Part shown: positions 42,201 through 52,995 of the stretch, piece by piece
Numbering within the stretch: the first letter of the stretch is position 1
Layout: every line of letters starts with the position of its first letter
Source of the DNA: Pseudoips prasinana
Lineage: Eukaryota > Arthropoda > Insecta > Lepidoptera > Nolidae
NCBI GenBank assembly: GCA_951640165.1
Contig: OX621253.1
Span: 31,007,969 to 31,071,968, forward strand
Length of the DNA stretch: 64,000 bases
Direction of reading: 5' to 3'
Notes under the pieces: model-generated
Database searches by the model: none
Told to the model about the DNA's origin: nothing
What the model saw: the letters and a program-made list of their open reading frames with translations, nothing else
Made by a program: the position numbers and the translations under genes

Positions 42201-43029
42201 TTTGTATGACTTCCAAACATATCTACCTATTACTAAACAGTAGTTGTGAGTAGTGAATATTAACATAATAATATAAAATCTTAACCCACCAATATCTTTA
42301 ACAAAATAAACTGAAAACAATAAAACATTAAAATAAATCATAAAATTACACAACACTAACAATGTAACTCTACCAGGATAACAAAGATTATGTAAATATA
42401 CCCTTGCAAGGGCTCACGCTGGTAAGAGTTGCAGGGCCTTTGAACTTGACCCATTTCTCTAGTCGCCAGTATAATATCATTTTTTTATCAAGTATTGAAT
42501 TATGCCGAACTCTTAGAACAAAAGTTGTTGCTAATGGTGTTAGATTCAACTCGTAGAACAAAGGTTCCGGGTATGACCTTAAACTGCCTCTATCGGAGGG
42601 CTCTAGAATCAAAGGATTCAGCAGAGGCCTACGATAGAATTGGCGAGATGGACGTCATAGCACTGGTCTGCAGTCCATCTAGGAGAAGGAAAACTCCAAA
42701 ATTAAACCCGGAAACGGTCACTCCGCAGGCGCAAGTAGGATGCAATCCGGAACGCGACAGTGACCAGCCGACGTGTCTTGCGGAAACCTCCTGCATCGTC
42801 GATGAAGTCTAGCTCGGCTGAAAAGGCAGTCCATGCTGATAAGCACAGGAAATTGGCGGATCCGGCGGGCTAGCAAGGCAACGTTGACGGCCAAGGGCAG
42901 CAGTCGAGGTCAAGGTGACTGCTGGCCAGATACTGCATCTGAACCCTCCGCCAGTCGTAGCGGTATCCGTTCCACTGGGCCACGGGGGGTGAGGACGAGA
43001 GAGGGCATCTGTGGTCGCGCGCCCACTTA
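42201..43029. other. AT-rich, then GC-richer 5' flank of the LINE
   Basis: 42200-42480 is plain AT-rich DNA. From about 42550 base composition rises and short frames appear (42495-42812 +), perhaps the upstream part of the LINE that follows, but no motif supports an ORF1. Confidence 0.3.
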
Positions 43030-43428
43030 TGCACTAAAAATATTCCTGCGCAAATGACTGCTTCATCAAATGGACTCCGATGTAGTTAAGTCCTGCGGCG
43101 ATGGGCTGAGGTAGAGAGGCTTGATTTGATGCAGATCGGGCTTTGTCTGAGGCTTGCACATAGGCGGCTCCGGGGGTGCTCTTAGAGCATCGTGGTCGCT
43201 TTTTCTCTGCACTGGGGAGACAGAGAATTTTCGGCAGCACCCGGAGTGACAAAGCAGCCCTATTAAGGGAGGCACTGCTTTCCTCGCTCAGCCGGGGAGA
43301 GGGCTAGAAAAGGTGCCCTAAATAAATGCTCGCCCCAACCTTCGAGGAGGGTAGTAACCGCGGCTGCCTCCGCATCTTCTAATCGCGGTCGACGCCACAA
43401 AAACATAAAAACAAATAGAACATCTGAC

Positions 43429-44583
43429 ATGACCTTCGGTGCGTGGAACGTGCGAACCCTTCTCGATCGTGATGACAGCGCCTGTCCCGAACGGAAAACC
43501 GCCATTGTTTCTCGGGAACTCCTTCGCTATAATGTCGATGTGGCTGCCCTCAGTGAAACACATCTTGCGGAGGAGGGAGAATTGGTGGAACACGGCGGGG
43601 GATACACTTTCTTTTGGAAAGGTCTTGCTGCCTCAGAACCAAGACGGTCGGGCGTTGGATTCGCGATCAAGAATCAACTTGTAAGGCAATTACAAGAGTG
43701 TCCGGTGCACATCTCGGACCGCGTGTCCGCATTGCGCCTTCACCTGGACGATAACAATTTTCTTAATGTCATCAGTGTCTACGCCCCTACGCTTGACAAA
43801 TCTGATGACATCAAGGAAAAATTCTACGAAGAATTGACATGCTGCATTGAGAGAGTACGTCCATCTGAACAGATACTTTTGCTTGGAGACTTTAACGCCA
43901 GAGTAGGTCAAGATCACGAAGCGTGGCCTAAAGTCTTGGGTAGACACGGTGTTGGCAGCATGAACCAAAATGGTCAACTGCTGCTCAGTTTATGTGCACA
44001 GTACCAACTAGCGGTCATGAACACCATGTTCAGACTTCCCGCCAAGTACAAAACCACGTGGATGCACCCAAGGTCCAAGCATTGGCATCTGATAGACTAC
44101 GCAATAGTGCGGCAAAAAGATATTTCCCAGGTCCTTATCACCAGTGTCATGCGTGGTGCTCACTGCTGGACTGACCACCAGCTTGTTGTCACTAAGCTGC
44201 GCCTCCGCCTCCGACGTCCTTACAGATCCGGTAGATCCAAGCCTGCGTGTCTGAACGTGGTAAGGCTGAACGATCGTAAGACGAGAGAGAGCTATGCCGA
44301 AGCTCTAAATACCGCTGTATTGTCTACGAGCATTGGGGGTGGTGATGTGGAAAGCGCATGGCTGACCCTATCTTCTCATATCTTAGACACCGCCAAAATT
44401 ACCTTGGGTCCAAAAATCCGTCACAACGAGGATTGGTTTGATGAGAATGATGGAGTCCTGGCTAGTGCAATCGACACACACCGCAAACTCCTTAGGCAAT
44501 ACAGTGGTACGCACAACAGCGCAGGTGTTGCGGAGATACGGCGAAGTGACCTGGAGCTGCGTCGAAAAACGAGAGGGAGATAA
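43429..44583 (+). CDS. LINE endonuclease domain (385 codons)
   Basis: An APE-like endonuclease that nicks the target to prime reverse transcription. Motifs: [11 protein letters not shown] at the start, [13 protein letters not shown] (catalytic E) at about 45, [13 protein letters not shown] at about 115, [11 protein letters not shown] at about 150, and [11 protein letters not shown] at about 245. Length and order are normal for the domain. The frame ends at TAA 44581, whereas the RT frame begins at 44616 in another phase with sense sequence ([13 protein letters not shown]) running upstream of its ATG. A single frameshift near 44575 therefore separates what was one ORF. Start chosen at the ATG just before the first conserved motif. 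Confidence 0.85.
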   Translation: MTFGAWNVRTLLDRDDSACPERKTAIVSRELLRYNVDVAALSETHLAEEGELVEHGGGYTFFWKGLAASEPRRSGVGFAIKNQLVRQLQECPVHISDRVSALRLHLDDNNFLNVISVYAPTLDKSDDIKEKFYEELTCCIERVRPSEQILLLGDFNARVGQDHEAWPKVLGRHGVGSMNQNGQLLLSLCAQYQLAVMNTMFRLPAKYKTTWMHPRSKHWHLIDYAIVRQKDISQVLITSVMRGAHCWTDHQLVVTKLRLRLRRPYRSGRSKPACLNVVRLNDRKTRESYAEALNTAVLSTSIGGGDVESAWLTLSSHILDTAKITLGPKIRHNEDWFDENDGVLASAIDTHRKLLRQYSGTHNSAGVAEIRRSDLELRRKTRGR

Positions 44584-44615
44584 AAGATAAGTGGTGGCAA
44601 GAGAAAGCACGTCAC

Positions 44616-46622
44616 ATGCAGTGGCTCGCTGACACAAACCAGCTCGGGGAGTTTTATTGCGAGGTGAGAAAGTTGACAGGTACGACCTCTGTTGCAAAAG
44701 TGCCTCTAAAACCTGCAAATGGTGAAGGCCTTCTAAAAAGCAAGGAGGAAGTACTTGAGCGATGGGCAGAACACTTCAACACTCTGCTGAACGTGGCCCG
44801 TTCTACTGACTGGGAACACGTTTGTTCTCTTACTCAACTTCCTACAGCCATCGAGCTGGATGAGCCCCTGTCACTTGACGAGGTTGTTCTTGCTTTAAAA
44901 CAACAACAAAATAACCGCGCGGTTGGCATTGATTTTATACCAGGAGAGCTACTTAAATATGGTGGTGAGGAATTGCATTCGGCTATATGGAAATTCTTTG
45001 TTCTTATGTGGGAGAAAGAACAGGTCCCTTCAACTTTTAAAGTTTCTCGCATTAGGGCTTTATATAAGAGCAAGGGAGATCGTTCTGACTGTGACTCCTA
45101 CCGCGGTATTTCGCTTTTATCAGCCCCAGGAAAAGTTTTTGCCAGAGTACTTTTAAACCGCCTTATAAATCTTTCAGAAAAGCTCCTGCCTGAAACACAG
45201 TTTGGATTTCGACCTGAACGAGGCACCTGTGAGGCCATCTTCTCAGTGCGCCAACTCCAAGAAAAAAGCAGAGAACAGGGTCGCTCATTATATCTCTGTT
45301 TCGTAGACCTGGAGAAGGCGTTTGACAGCGTGCCTCGAGTAGCACTGTGGATGGTGTTGGAAAGATTGGGATGCACGGAGAAGTTTGTAAGACTACTTAG
45401 ACTCCTGCACGACAACATGGAGTGTTGTGTCGCTCTCAACGACGAACAGTCTCACTTCTTTCCCGTTACCTGTGGGGTGAAGCAAGGGTGCGTATTGGCG
45501 CCCACACTGTTCGCGCTGTACTTTGCAGTTGTAGTCAATGATGTCTTACAAACTTCTTCAGAAGGTGTCCGAATTCGTTTCCGCACCGATGGCAACCTTT
45601 TCAACCTTGCGAGGCTCAGGGCCCGCACAAAGGTATCACACGCTGTAGTTACCGAGATCATGTACGCCGATGACTTATGTTTCGTAGCGGAATCCCCAGA
45701 AGGTCTGCAGAACCTTATGTCCAATTTCCACGAGTCTTGCCGAAAATTTGGTCTAAAAGTCAGCGTCAAGAAGACGGAAGTGATGTTACTAGATACTCAC
45801 GGTCATGAGGCGCTGAACATAAAACTCGGGGAGGACGAGCTAAGGCAGGTCGATAAGTTTCGCTACCTGGGGAGCACAGTAACATCCAAGTGCGACCTTG
45901 ATGCTGAGGTAAACAGCAGAATCAATGCTGCAGCTGCAGCATTCGGTAAACTGGATACCAAGGTCTTTCGCTCACATGACCTAAAACTGGCGACCAAGAT
46001 CTCGATCTACATGGCAGTCGTGCTGCCTAACATTCTATACTCTGCCGAAACGTGGACTGTTTACCGCCAGCACATCCGAATGATCGACCGCTTCCACCTC
46101 AGATGTCTACGCAAGATCATGAAAATCCGATGGTCTGATTATATACGGAACACAGAAGTGCTGCGAAGAGCCAATGTTAATGGAATTGAGGCTTATCTCA
46201 TGCGACGACTGCTTCGTTGGTGCGGACATGTGTCACGCATGGCAGAGCAGCGAGTGGCTAAGCGCATCTTCTACTCGGAACTTGAGGAGGGCAAGCGAAA
46301 GCATGGCGGACAACTCCTTAGGTATAAAGATGTGCTTAAGCGCCACATGAAGAACTGTAGCGTAGAGCCCTCGCAATGGGAACAGCGGGCAGCCAAACGG
46401 TCAGAATGGCGGACTTTAGTCCAAGCCAAAGTCGACTGTTTCGAGTCAGGAAGGCGCGCTGAGCTGGATACCAAGCGGGATGAATTGAAAGCCAGACCAC
46501 CTGCGGCGATCAATTATAATTATGACAATGGTGTGCTCACATGCCCGCAATGTGTGAGCATTTTTTCACATAAAATTGGCTACATAAGTCACATGCGAGC
46601 ACACGAACGTCGGCTACAGTAG
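44616..46622 (+). CDS. LINE reverse transcriptase with C-terminal C2H2 finger (668 aa)
   Basis: An open frame with all RT blocks: [16 protein letters not shown] at about 100, [19 protein letters not shown] at about 165, [32 protein letters not shown] at about 230, [17 protein letters not shown] at about 285, and the catalytic MYADDLCFV at about 350. A thumb and linker follow ([23 protein letters not shown]). Near the C-terminus is a C2H2-type finger, [21 protein letters not shown] in outline (C, C, H, H), common to this LINE group and probably involved in nucleic acid binding. With only one frameshift in the whole element, it is young or has been conserved by chance. Confidence 0.88.
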   Translation: MQWLADTNQLGEFYCEVRKLTGTTSVAKVPLKPANGEGLLKSKEEVLERWAEHFNTLLNVARSTDWEHVCSLTQLPTAIELDEPLSLDEVVLALKQQQNNRAVGIDFIPGELLKYGGEELHSAIWKFFVLMWEKEQVPSTFKVSRIRALYKSKGDRSDCDSYRGISLLSAPGKVFARVLLNRLINLSEKLLPETQFGFRPERGTCEAIFSVRQLQEKSREQGRSLYLCFVDLEKAFDSVPRVALWMVLERLGCTEKFVRLLRLLHDNMECCVALNDEQSHFFPVTCGVKQGCVLAPTLFALYFAVVVNDVLQTSSEGVRIRFRTDGNLFNLARLRARTKVSHAVVTEIMYADDLCFVAESPEGLQNLMSNFHESCRKFGLKVSVKKTEVMLLDTHGHEALNIKLGEDELRQVDKFRYLGSTVTSKCDLDAEVNSRINAAAAAFGKLDTKVFRSHDLKLATKISIYMAVVLPNILYSAETWTVYRQHIRMIDRFHLRCLRKIMKIRWSDYIRNTEVLRRANVNGIEAYLMRRLLRWCGHVSRMAEQRVAKRIFYSELEEGKRKHGGQLLRYKDVLKRHMKNCSVEPSQWEQRAAKRSEWRTLVQAKVDCFESGRRAELDTKRDELKARPPAAINYNYDNGVLTCPQCVSIFSHKIGYISHMRAHERRLQ

Positions 46623-46670
46623 GAGAAGAAGCGGTCGCCGTGGCCGAAATCGGCCGGGACCACATCATCC

Positions 46671-47034
46671 GTGTTTTACAAGTAACCCAGTATTTCAGTT
46701 ATAAACTTAATGTCTAACAAATAAAGCATAAATAGGAATAATTCGATCACGTGTGGCGCAGCGGCTAAGACAGTCGCCTCGCCGTTTCATATGCCGAGTT
46801 CGATTCTCTCGCCGGACATCTATTTATGTGACCCATAAATAGTTGTTCTGAGTCTGGATGTAATTTGTGTCCGTCTATTATATGTTTGTAAAGTACCCCG
46901 CGACACAGGGATCAGATTCCCTAGTGCGGGCGTTGTCTTTAAAAAAAGTTCCGAGATAAATCGTAGCTTATAAACTAATTATATTTATGTGAACACGACA
47001 TCAAACTAAGTTCCATTTATAAATACGGGCCTAA
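46671..47034 (+). repeat. Segmental repeat, copy 1
   Basis: It starts 'gtgttttacaagtaacccag' and contains the tRNA-like SINE at 46748. It matches 48313-48674 over its whole length with a few percent divergence. Confidence 0.8.
46748..46945 (+). mobile_element. tRNA-derived SINE, family 3
   Basis: A-box-like gtggcgcagcggctaaga, B box cgagttcgattc, then 'ctgagtctggatgtaat'. The tail contains 'agtaccccgcgacaca'. A second copy lies at 48382-48577. Confidence 0.7.
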
Positions 47035-47324
47035 GGGATCGGCCACAGTGGATATAAATCATAAAAAAATACGTACAGACGCCAGCACATCAAGCTACCC
47101 CAATTGAAAGTGAACATTATGCTTTTGTGATAAACTTTAAAATCGATTAAAGAAATTTGACTGATTGGGGTAGCTGGAGGTGCTGGCGTCTGTTTCCGTG
47201 AACCAATGAAGAATTTGAGAAGATTGTGAACAGACATAATCTCCTCAAATTCTTCATTGGTTCACCGTATAAATTATCATATTTCCACGCGGTCACCCGC
47301 TGTAAAGCCACTGTGGCCGAACCC
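47035..47324. mobile_element. Harbinger-like MITE (gggatcggccacagtgg family)
   Basis: 290 bp with ends gggatcggccacagtgg and (reverse complement) gggttcggccacagtgg and the 3-bp duplication TAA (47032 and 47325). It holds a copy of the cagacgcc MITE and an inner inverted repeat around 'ccaatgaagaatttgag'. Further copies: 48675-52415 (split) and a partial one near 52985. Confidence 0.7.
47076..47192. mobile_element. TA-flanked MITE (cagacgcc family), copy 2
   Basis: Inserted in the MITE at 47035. Ends cagacgccagcacat and (reverse complement) cagacgccagcacct. Left flank TA, right flank TT. Confidence 0.75.
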
Positions 47325-47439
47325 TAAGGCATTACAATTGATTAATATAGTTTTACATCAAATACCTACATAATTATAGCCTGCGTTTCACGACTGCATT
47401 GTCCATTGGTAGCTTATTCGGCTAATAATTGTACAAGAT

Positions 47440-47505
47440 TTCTACGCCCCCCAAGAGATGAGATGGAGTGATGATATTCTATGCGGTCACCAGGCAGCAT
47501 TTTAT
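47440..47505 (-). mobile_element. RTE 5'-end fragment
   Basis: Antisense match to the first 65 bp of the RTE family ('tgatgatattctatgcggtc'). Confidence 0.65.
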
Positions 47506-47687
47506 CACTCAATACATGATTAAAAAACCGGCCAAGTGCGAGTCGGACTCGCACATGAAGGGTTCCGTAGCAGCAAGTATGTCAGTTGATTAAATGAAAG
47601 CAAATTGCGGTTTATAACGTATTACAAAAAAAACTACTTGCTAGATCTCGTTCAAACCAATTTTCGTTGTTAGTTTCTATGGTTGTA

Positions 47688-47822
47688 CAGACGCCAGCAC
47701 ATCAAGCTAACCCAATCTGTCTAATTTCCCCAATTGAAACTGAACCTTATACTTTTGTGATAAAGTTGAAAATCTATAAAAGAAATTTGACAGATAGGGG
47801 TAACTGGATGTGCTGGCGTCTG
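47688..47822. mobile_element. TA-flanked MITE (cagacgcc family), copy 3
   Basis: Full copy with TA on both sides (47686 and 47823). The interior 'ctgaaccttatacttttgtg' matches copy 1 and copy 2 centres. Confidence 0.8.
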
Positions 47823-47873
47823 TACATCACATATTTTTTTTAGTTTTATTATTATCTTATTTTAGAAGTTACA

Positions 47874-47887
47874 GGGGGGGGGGGGGG
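47874..47887 (+). repeat. 14-G homopolymer
   Basis: An uninterrupted run of 14 G within the dispersed repeat, long for an AT-rich genome. Confidence 0.9.
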
Positions 47888-48051
47888 ACTCATTTTACCA
47901 CTTTGGAAGTGTATCTCGCGCAAACTATTCAGTTTAGCCAAAAATGATATTAGAAACCTCAATATGATTTTTGAAGACCTATCCATAGACACCACACATG
48001 TATGGGTACGAACAAAATTTTTTTTTTTAGTTTCAGTTCTATGTATGGAAT

Positions 48052-48096
48052 AAAGAACAACAATTTTGGGGGGTGGCCCCAAAATTGTTGTTCTTT
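48052..48096. repeat. Perfect 20-bp hairpin
   Basis: Arm aaagaacaacaattttgggg (48052-48071), loop ggtgg, and exact inverse to 48096. Inside the dispersed repeat. Confidence 0.9.
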
Positions 48097-48312
48097 TTCT
48101 ATTTTTGTGTAAAAATCTTAATGCGGTTCACAGAATACACCTACTTACCAAGTTTCAGCAGCACAGCTCTTATAGTTTCGGAAAAAAGTGGCTGTGACAT
48201 ACGGATGGACAGACAGACAGACATGACGAATCTATAAGGATTCCGTTTTTTGCCATTTGGCTACGGAACCCTAATTTTGTTGCTTATGGTATCTTGAGTT
48301 TTTTAGTGTTTT

Positions 48313-48674
48313 ACAAGTAACCCAGTATTTCAGTTATAAACTTAATGTCTAACAAATAAAGCATAAATAGGAATAATTCGATCACGTGTGGCGCAGCGGG
48401 TAAGACAGCCGCCTCATCTCTTCGTATCCCGGGTTCGATTCCCACGCCGGTCAAGATGTGACCCATAAATAGTTGTTCTGAGTCTAGATGTAATCTGTAT
48501 CCGTCTATTATATGTTTGTAAAGTACCCCGCGACACAGAGGTTAGATTACCTAATGCGGGCGTTGCCTTTAAAAAATAAATATGGCTGTTCCGAGAAAAA
48601 TCGTAGCTTATAAACTAATTATATTTATGTGAACACGACATCAAACTAAGTACCATTTATAAATACGGGCCTAA
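48313..48674 (+). repeat. Segmental repeat, copy 2, with SINE family 3
   Basis: Matches 46671-47034, including the SINE (48382-48577; B box gggttcgattcc) and the flank leading into the left end of the Harbinger-like MITE. The B box is better here. Confidence 0.8.
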
Positions 48675-49181
48675 GGGATCGGTCACAATGGCGTTAAATC
48701 ACAAAAATACGTACAAAATCGTTCTTCATTGGTTCATCATATACAGGCCGGCCGAAGAGTTGACGTTCAAACGCTAAATTAAGATACTTTATGATGAGAA
48801 ATATCCGACTCACCCCTATGTATGTTCTACGATTTTGATACTTTGAAAATTTATGATAATAAATTCTAAGTCAGTTCTGCAATGATTAGATAAACCATAC
48901 TTTGTAGGGTGTTAGGTTAAACTATGCTAATTAGTTATCACAAAAAAACTGAATCAGAAATGTTCAACAGAACGAGAAAAACGTCAAAAACTGATGTTAG
49001 GTGAAATTTGAAAATTATTGACGGTCACCGTAGCCTAGTTGGTAGTGCTCCTGCCTACGAAGCTGGTGGTCCTGGGTTCGAATCCCGGTAAGTGCAAATA
49101 TTTGTGTGATGAGCACGAATATTTGTTTCTGAGTCATGGATGTTTTCTATGTATTTAAGTATTTATCTATCTATATAAGTA

Positions 49182-52132
49182 CCGTAAAATGAGGCTACTT
49201 TGCTCCATGAAGGTAAATATGCTCCAAATTTAAAAAAAGATTATTTCGATTAAATCTCTAAATATACAGGGATGTTTAAGAATTTTTGAACGCATCCGAT
49301 AAATGTTTTATAAGATTGGCAACACTGAATACGCACTTCCGGTTTCTGACATTTCTTTTCTTTTTAGCAGCCATTATTAAGAAGTGAGCGTTTCGTAAAA
49401 AAAAAATAGTCTGCAAAATCCACTTTCACCGACGAATATACTTGGATTTGAGGTAAGGAGGGTTTAATGCAAGTAGGTATGTAATTAGCTAACGATTACA
49501 ACTAATATTTAGAAAATAGGTACATTATTTTGGATTTCTAACCTCTTTTACTTTCTCGTTGCTACTTTGCGCCATGTTTGGGGATATTTTGCTCCTGGAG
49601 CAAAGTTACAATTATGTGTTTGAATACTTGCTAATGTAACTGCCACATAGCTCATACTAAATTCCAACCGTTTTTTAATAGGAAAATGCCTCGGAATTAT
49701 GTAAGGAAAATGCCCAAAAGAAATTATAAAAATTATTCACAAGAGACTCTTCGAGATTGTCTAGCAGCAATCGAAAACAAAGAATTAACGCAAAGGAAAG
49801 CTAGTGAAATATATAGGATTCCACGTAGAACTATAATAAACCAACTCAGGATTTTACGGCGCAACGAAACACCAAGGCCACCAGGAGCACCTACCACATT
49901 TACATTCGAAGAAGAAAAAATATTCGTATCATGCATACAACAGTTGAGCGAGCATGGTTTTCCTCTTACAAGTTTCGATTTGCGCATTGTAATACAATCT
50001 TATCTGGACAAGATTGGGAGAAAAGTTCCCAAGTTTAAAAACAACTGCCCAGGCTTGGAATGGGTGTCGAGTTTTTTGAAAAGAAATGCTGAATTGTCAC
50101 AGCGTCTCGCTGCTAATATAAAACGCAGTAGAGCTGGCATTGATCGGGAAACTCTCTCAGATTATATTCAAAATTTAGCAGAGGTGTTAAAAGATGTTCC
50201 ACCAGAAAACATTTGGAATTATGACGAAACGAATTTGTGTGATGACCCTGGGCAAAAAAAGATTCTGACGAGAAGAGGCACCAAATACCCTGAAATTATA
50301 AGAGATACATCCAAAAGTTCTACATCGATCATGTTTGCTGGAAGTGCTGCAGGAGAATTACTTCCGCCATACGTCGTCTACAAATCTAAGCAGCTGTGGA
50401 ATACTTGGACAGAAAATGGACCGAAAAATACTCGCTACAATTGTAGTCCTAGCGGTTGGTTCGATATGAACATATTCAATGACTGGTTTTTCGCACTTGT
50501 ACTGCCAAAGCTCAAAAAACAGGAAGGCCCTAAAGTCCTCATAGGCGACAATCTATCGTCACATATTTCGGTAGGTGTTCTTAATGCTTGCAAAGAGAAT
50601 AACATAAGGTTCGTGTGTCTTCCTCCGAACAGCACCCACTTGACGCAACCTCTCGATGTCGCCTTCTTTCATCCAATGAAAGTTGCATGGCGGAAAATTC
50701 TAACGACATGGAAGCATTGCGAACAAGGCATACGGGAAAAAACTGTTCAAAAGAGCAGTTTCCCAGTCTTACTTAAAAAACTTCTTACCGATTTAGAAGA
50801 AAATAGAAAAGAAAACTTGAAATCCGGTTTCAGGAAATGTGGGATTTATTCAACCGATGTAAATGCCTTATTAGAGAGATTGCCTAAACCTGTTGATAAG
50901 ACTGCGGCAGAAAATTCTTTTCTGGAAACACTTCAAGCGAAGAGAGTGGAATGGACTGGAGGCGTTAACCCGAAAAGACGACGAACGAAACTCAACATAG
51001 TTCCGGGAAGAAGTGTCACGGAGCTGATAGATAATTCACAGGCGGACAAAGAAAACGAGGAACCATGTTTTGAAATTGAAGCCCAGGTCTCGACTTCAGA
51101 ACCTCGTCGCACAAGAATTCACAGCGACAGTACATATGCCGAGAGTGAAATATCTCTTCATGACTCTTCAAATGACGAAACAATAAATGATATGCTAGAG
51201 ACAATGTTAGAAGAAGAGACAAACGTAGACAATGTCAGAGAAAGTTCTAAAACAAAAATATTAAAACCTCTTATAAAGACCGAAGGAGAATATGTAGCTT
51301 TCACATACGAAGAGGAGATTTTCCCAGGTGTCATCACGAAAATTAATGATAAAGGACCGTACATATCCTCAATGAAAAGATCCCTCAAATATTGGAAATG
51401 GCCAAAGCCAAAGGATGAGATCCAATATAATTGGAAAGAAGTTCTTGGATGTATATCTGCACCGAAGAAAATTGGTCGACGTGAATTTTATACTGTTCCT
51501 GAACTCGATCAAATTTGGGGGACCTAAGATCTCAATAATTATTAAAAATATGATTGTTGATTCTCATAAGTTATTTTTCATGTCTCTAATTTCTAGTGTT
51601 AGAAATTCTTATTTTTTTTTTATTTCTAAAAGTTTACATGTTTCTTGACATTTATGTTGCCTTCGGTGGTTTAATAGTTTATTAGACTTAAGAGAAAATG
51701 ATTCTAAGACTGATTTATCTGAAAGTACAAATAAAAAAAGTTCCTTATGTAAAAATTTTGAGTTTTATTTCATTCAAACCACATCAATATGACGAAAAAG
51801 ACACAGAATTTGCTTCGTGAGTATTATTTTTGGAGCAATTTAACAGCTGAGGCTTTTAACTTTTCCTCTGTTTCTTAATTGTGCCTGTTTTAGTGCAAGT
51901 TAAATGTAGGAGCAATGTTTCCGAAAGGGTGGGCAACATTGCTCCATTTTTAAATAAAAAAAATAAAAATAAAATAATTAAACAACTATGTTTGTCATTT
52001 AAATATTGGATCCAGACGGATAAATAAGCCCTGTAAAATTTTCTGAATAGCCGTATCAAAGAAGGATTTTGCGTGAGTCACACTTATTAAATTTTGGAGC
52101 AAAAAGCGGAGCAAAGTAGCCTCATTTTACGG
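49182..52132 (+). mobile_element. Pogo-type DNA transposon, complete
   Basis: 2951 bp with perfect 25-bp terminal inverted repeats beginning ccgtaaaatgaggctact, and TA on both sides (49180-49181 and 52133-52134). The transposase is open. Both ends carry extra ggagca/tgctcc motifs inside, candidates for transposase binding sites. This is the best-preserved DNA transposon of the window. Confidence 0.92.
49686..51527 (+). CDS. Pogo-type transposase, 613 aa, open
   Basis: It should cut the element out and paste it at TA sites. The N-terminus has a psq/CENP-B-type helix-turn-helix (about 12-55: YSQETLRDCLAAIENKELTQ, then IPRRTIINQL). A second DNA-binding segment follows to about 140. The DDE_1 catalytic core shows YDETN at about 179, LIGDNLSSH at about 286, and THLTQPLDVAFF at about 320, the D-D-D type of pogo enzymes. 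After the core lies an acidic, S-rich linker (about 450-530) and a C-terminal domain (EYVAFTYEEEIFPGVITKI; LKYWKWP) that recurs in insect pogo proteins. The ATG is the first in frame and follows a possible intron end (tttttaatag). No stop or frameshift, so it may be active. Confidence 0.92.
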   Translation: MPRNYVRKMPKRNYKNYSQETLRDCLAAIENKELTQRKASEIYRIPRRTIINQLRILRRNETPRPPGAPTTFTFEEEKIFVSCIQQLSEHGFPLTSFDLRIVIQSYLDKIGRKVPKFKNNCPGLEWVSSFLKRNAELSQRLAANIKRSRAGIDRETLSDYIQNLAEVLKDVPPENIWNYDETNLCDDPGQKKILTRRGTKYPEIIRDTSKSSTSIMFAGSAAGELLPPYVVYKSKQLWNTWTENGPKNTRYNCSPSGWFDMNIFNDWFFALVLPKLKKQEGPKVLIGDNLSSHISVGVLNACKENNIRFVCLPPNSTHLTQPLDVAFFHPMKVAWRKILTTWKHCEQGIREKTVQKSSFPVLLKKLLTDLEENRKENLKSGFRKCGIYSTDVNALLERLPKPVDKTAAENSFLETLQAKRVEWTGGVNPKRRRTKLNIVPGRSVTELIDNSQADKENEEPCFEIEAQVSTSEPRRTRIHSDSTYAESEISLHDSSNDETINDMLETMLEEETNVDNVRESSKTKILKPLIKTEGEYVAFTYEEEIFPGVITKINDKGPYISSMKRSLKYWKWPKPKDEIQYNWKEVLGCISAPKKIGRREFYTVPELDQIWGT

Positions 52133-52539
52133 TATGTATATCGTCGCCTGGTACCCATAGTACAAGCTTTGCTTAGTTTGGGGCTAGGATGATCTGTGTG
52201 ACATTGTCCCCATATAAAAAAAAATTAAGAAAATATCATAAATAAAAATTATATCTTGAAGACTAAGCAAAATCGTAGAACATACATGGGGGTGATTCGG
52301 ATGCTCCTCATCATGAAGTATCTAAGTTTTGCTTTTGAACGTTAACTCCTCGGCCAGCTTGTATATTATATCTTTGACACGCGATACCCGCTGTAACGCC
52401 ACTGTGGTCGAACCCTAAGGCATTACAATTGATTAATATAGTTTTACATCAAATACCTACATAATTATAGCCTGCATTTCACGACTGCATTGTCCATTGG
52501 TAGCTTATTCGGCTAATAATTGTACAAGTCATGTTATAA

Positions 52540-52880
52540 AGAAAACGAGTGCACTTTAGACCACGACTAAAGTACAACTTAGATATACAAAACGGCTATG
52601 AGAGAAAGAGAGAAAGAAAATGTGTACTCGCACCTTCCTAGGTGCGATTACACATTTTCTTTCTCTCTTTCTCTCATATAGTATATCTTTCTCTCATATA
52701 CTATATTCTTTCTCTCGTATATTACTGTAGCGTTAAGGATACCGCTACAGTAATATACGAAACGTAACTCTCTCCCTTTCTATCTGCACTAATTTATATC
52801 TCCCTCTCAACTTCCGTTCGCCTCACCCGATCACACTTTTTTAAAGCTCTTGTCACGCATTCACCAACTAAGTCGAGCGT
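52540..52880. repeat. Dispersed repeat with AAAG-rich foldback
   Basis: Partner of 28565-28840. Here the agagaaagagagaaag tract is followed by its own inverse (about 52600-52680), and a second small hairpin follows (cgtatattactgtagcg, 52718-52761). Confidence 0.6.
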
Positions 52881-52894
52881 GTAAAAAAGTTTAA

Positions 52895-52995
52895 CTTCAA
52901 AAATACGAACCAAATCGTTCATCGGTTCACTGTACAAATTATCACTTCGCGATCACCCGCCATAACGGCACTATGGCCGAACCCTAAGGCCTTAC
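52895..52995. mobile_element. Harbinger-like MITE, right-end fragment
   Basis: It matches the right end of the MITE at 47035 ('cactatggccgaaccctaag') and the flank that follows it there. Confidence 0.55.

Larger units (their letters stand above)
43030..46668 (+). mobile_element. Endonuclease/RT LINE, nearly intact
   Basis: A 5' untranslated region is followed by endonuclease and RT frames and a short 3' tail ending 'gggaccacatcatcc' at about 46668. The 3' end is placed where the sequence joins a segment duplicated at 48313. The 5' end is uncertain. Proteins of this type occur widely in animals. I do not assign a clade. Confidence 0.75.
47524..48273. repeat. 'accggccaagtgcgagtcgg' repeat
   Basis: The left part is 'accggccaagtgcgagtcgg', then aagggttccgtag. 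The right end is 'ggctacggaaccct', its inverse, after 'gacagacagacagacatgac'. It is a familiar insect dispersed element with terminal aggGTTCCGTA inverted repeats. Interrupted by the MITE at 47688. Confidence 0.7.
49023..52235 (+). mobile_element. tRNA-derived SINE, split by the pogo element
   Basis: Head 'gtcaccgtagcctagttggt' with B box gggttcgaatcc at about 49074, body to 49181, tail from 52133 ('acaagctttgcttagtttgg'). The tail is the family 1 type but the head differs, so it is a related subfamily. Confidence 0.75.
48745..52362. mobile_element. TA-type MITE split by SINE and pogo
   Basis: Left end caggccggccgaagagttga, right end (reverse complement) caagctggccgaggagttaa. The arms extend for about 95 bp, including 'gtatgttctacgattttg' on the left and its inverse near 52270. 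TA-like flanks. Confidence 0.65.
48675..52415. mobile_element. Harbinger-like MITE, split by nested insertions
   Basis: Left end gggatcggtcacaatgg at 48675 after TAA, right end (reverse complement) gggttcgaccacagtgg at 52415 before TAA. It holds a TA-type MITE, which holds a SINE, which holds the pogo element. Confidence 0.65.

Noticed and set aside
42495..43057. Open frames upstream of the LINE as an ORF1 gene
   Set aside because: No RNA-binding or zinc-knuckle motif, and the two frames do not join.
3166..49090. tRNA genes at the B-box motifs
   Set aside because: None folds into a full cloverleaf with an anticodon stem by eye, and the same sequence continues into shared SINE bodies and tails.
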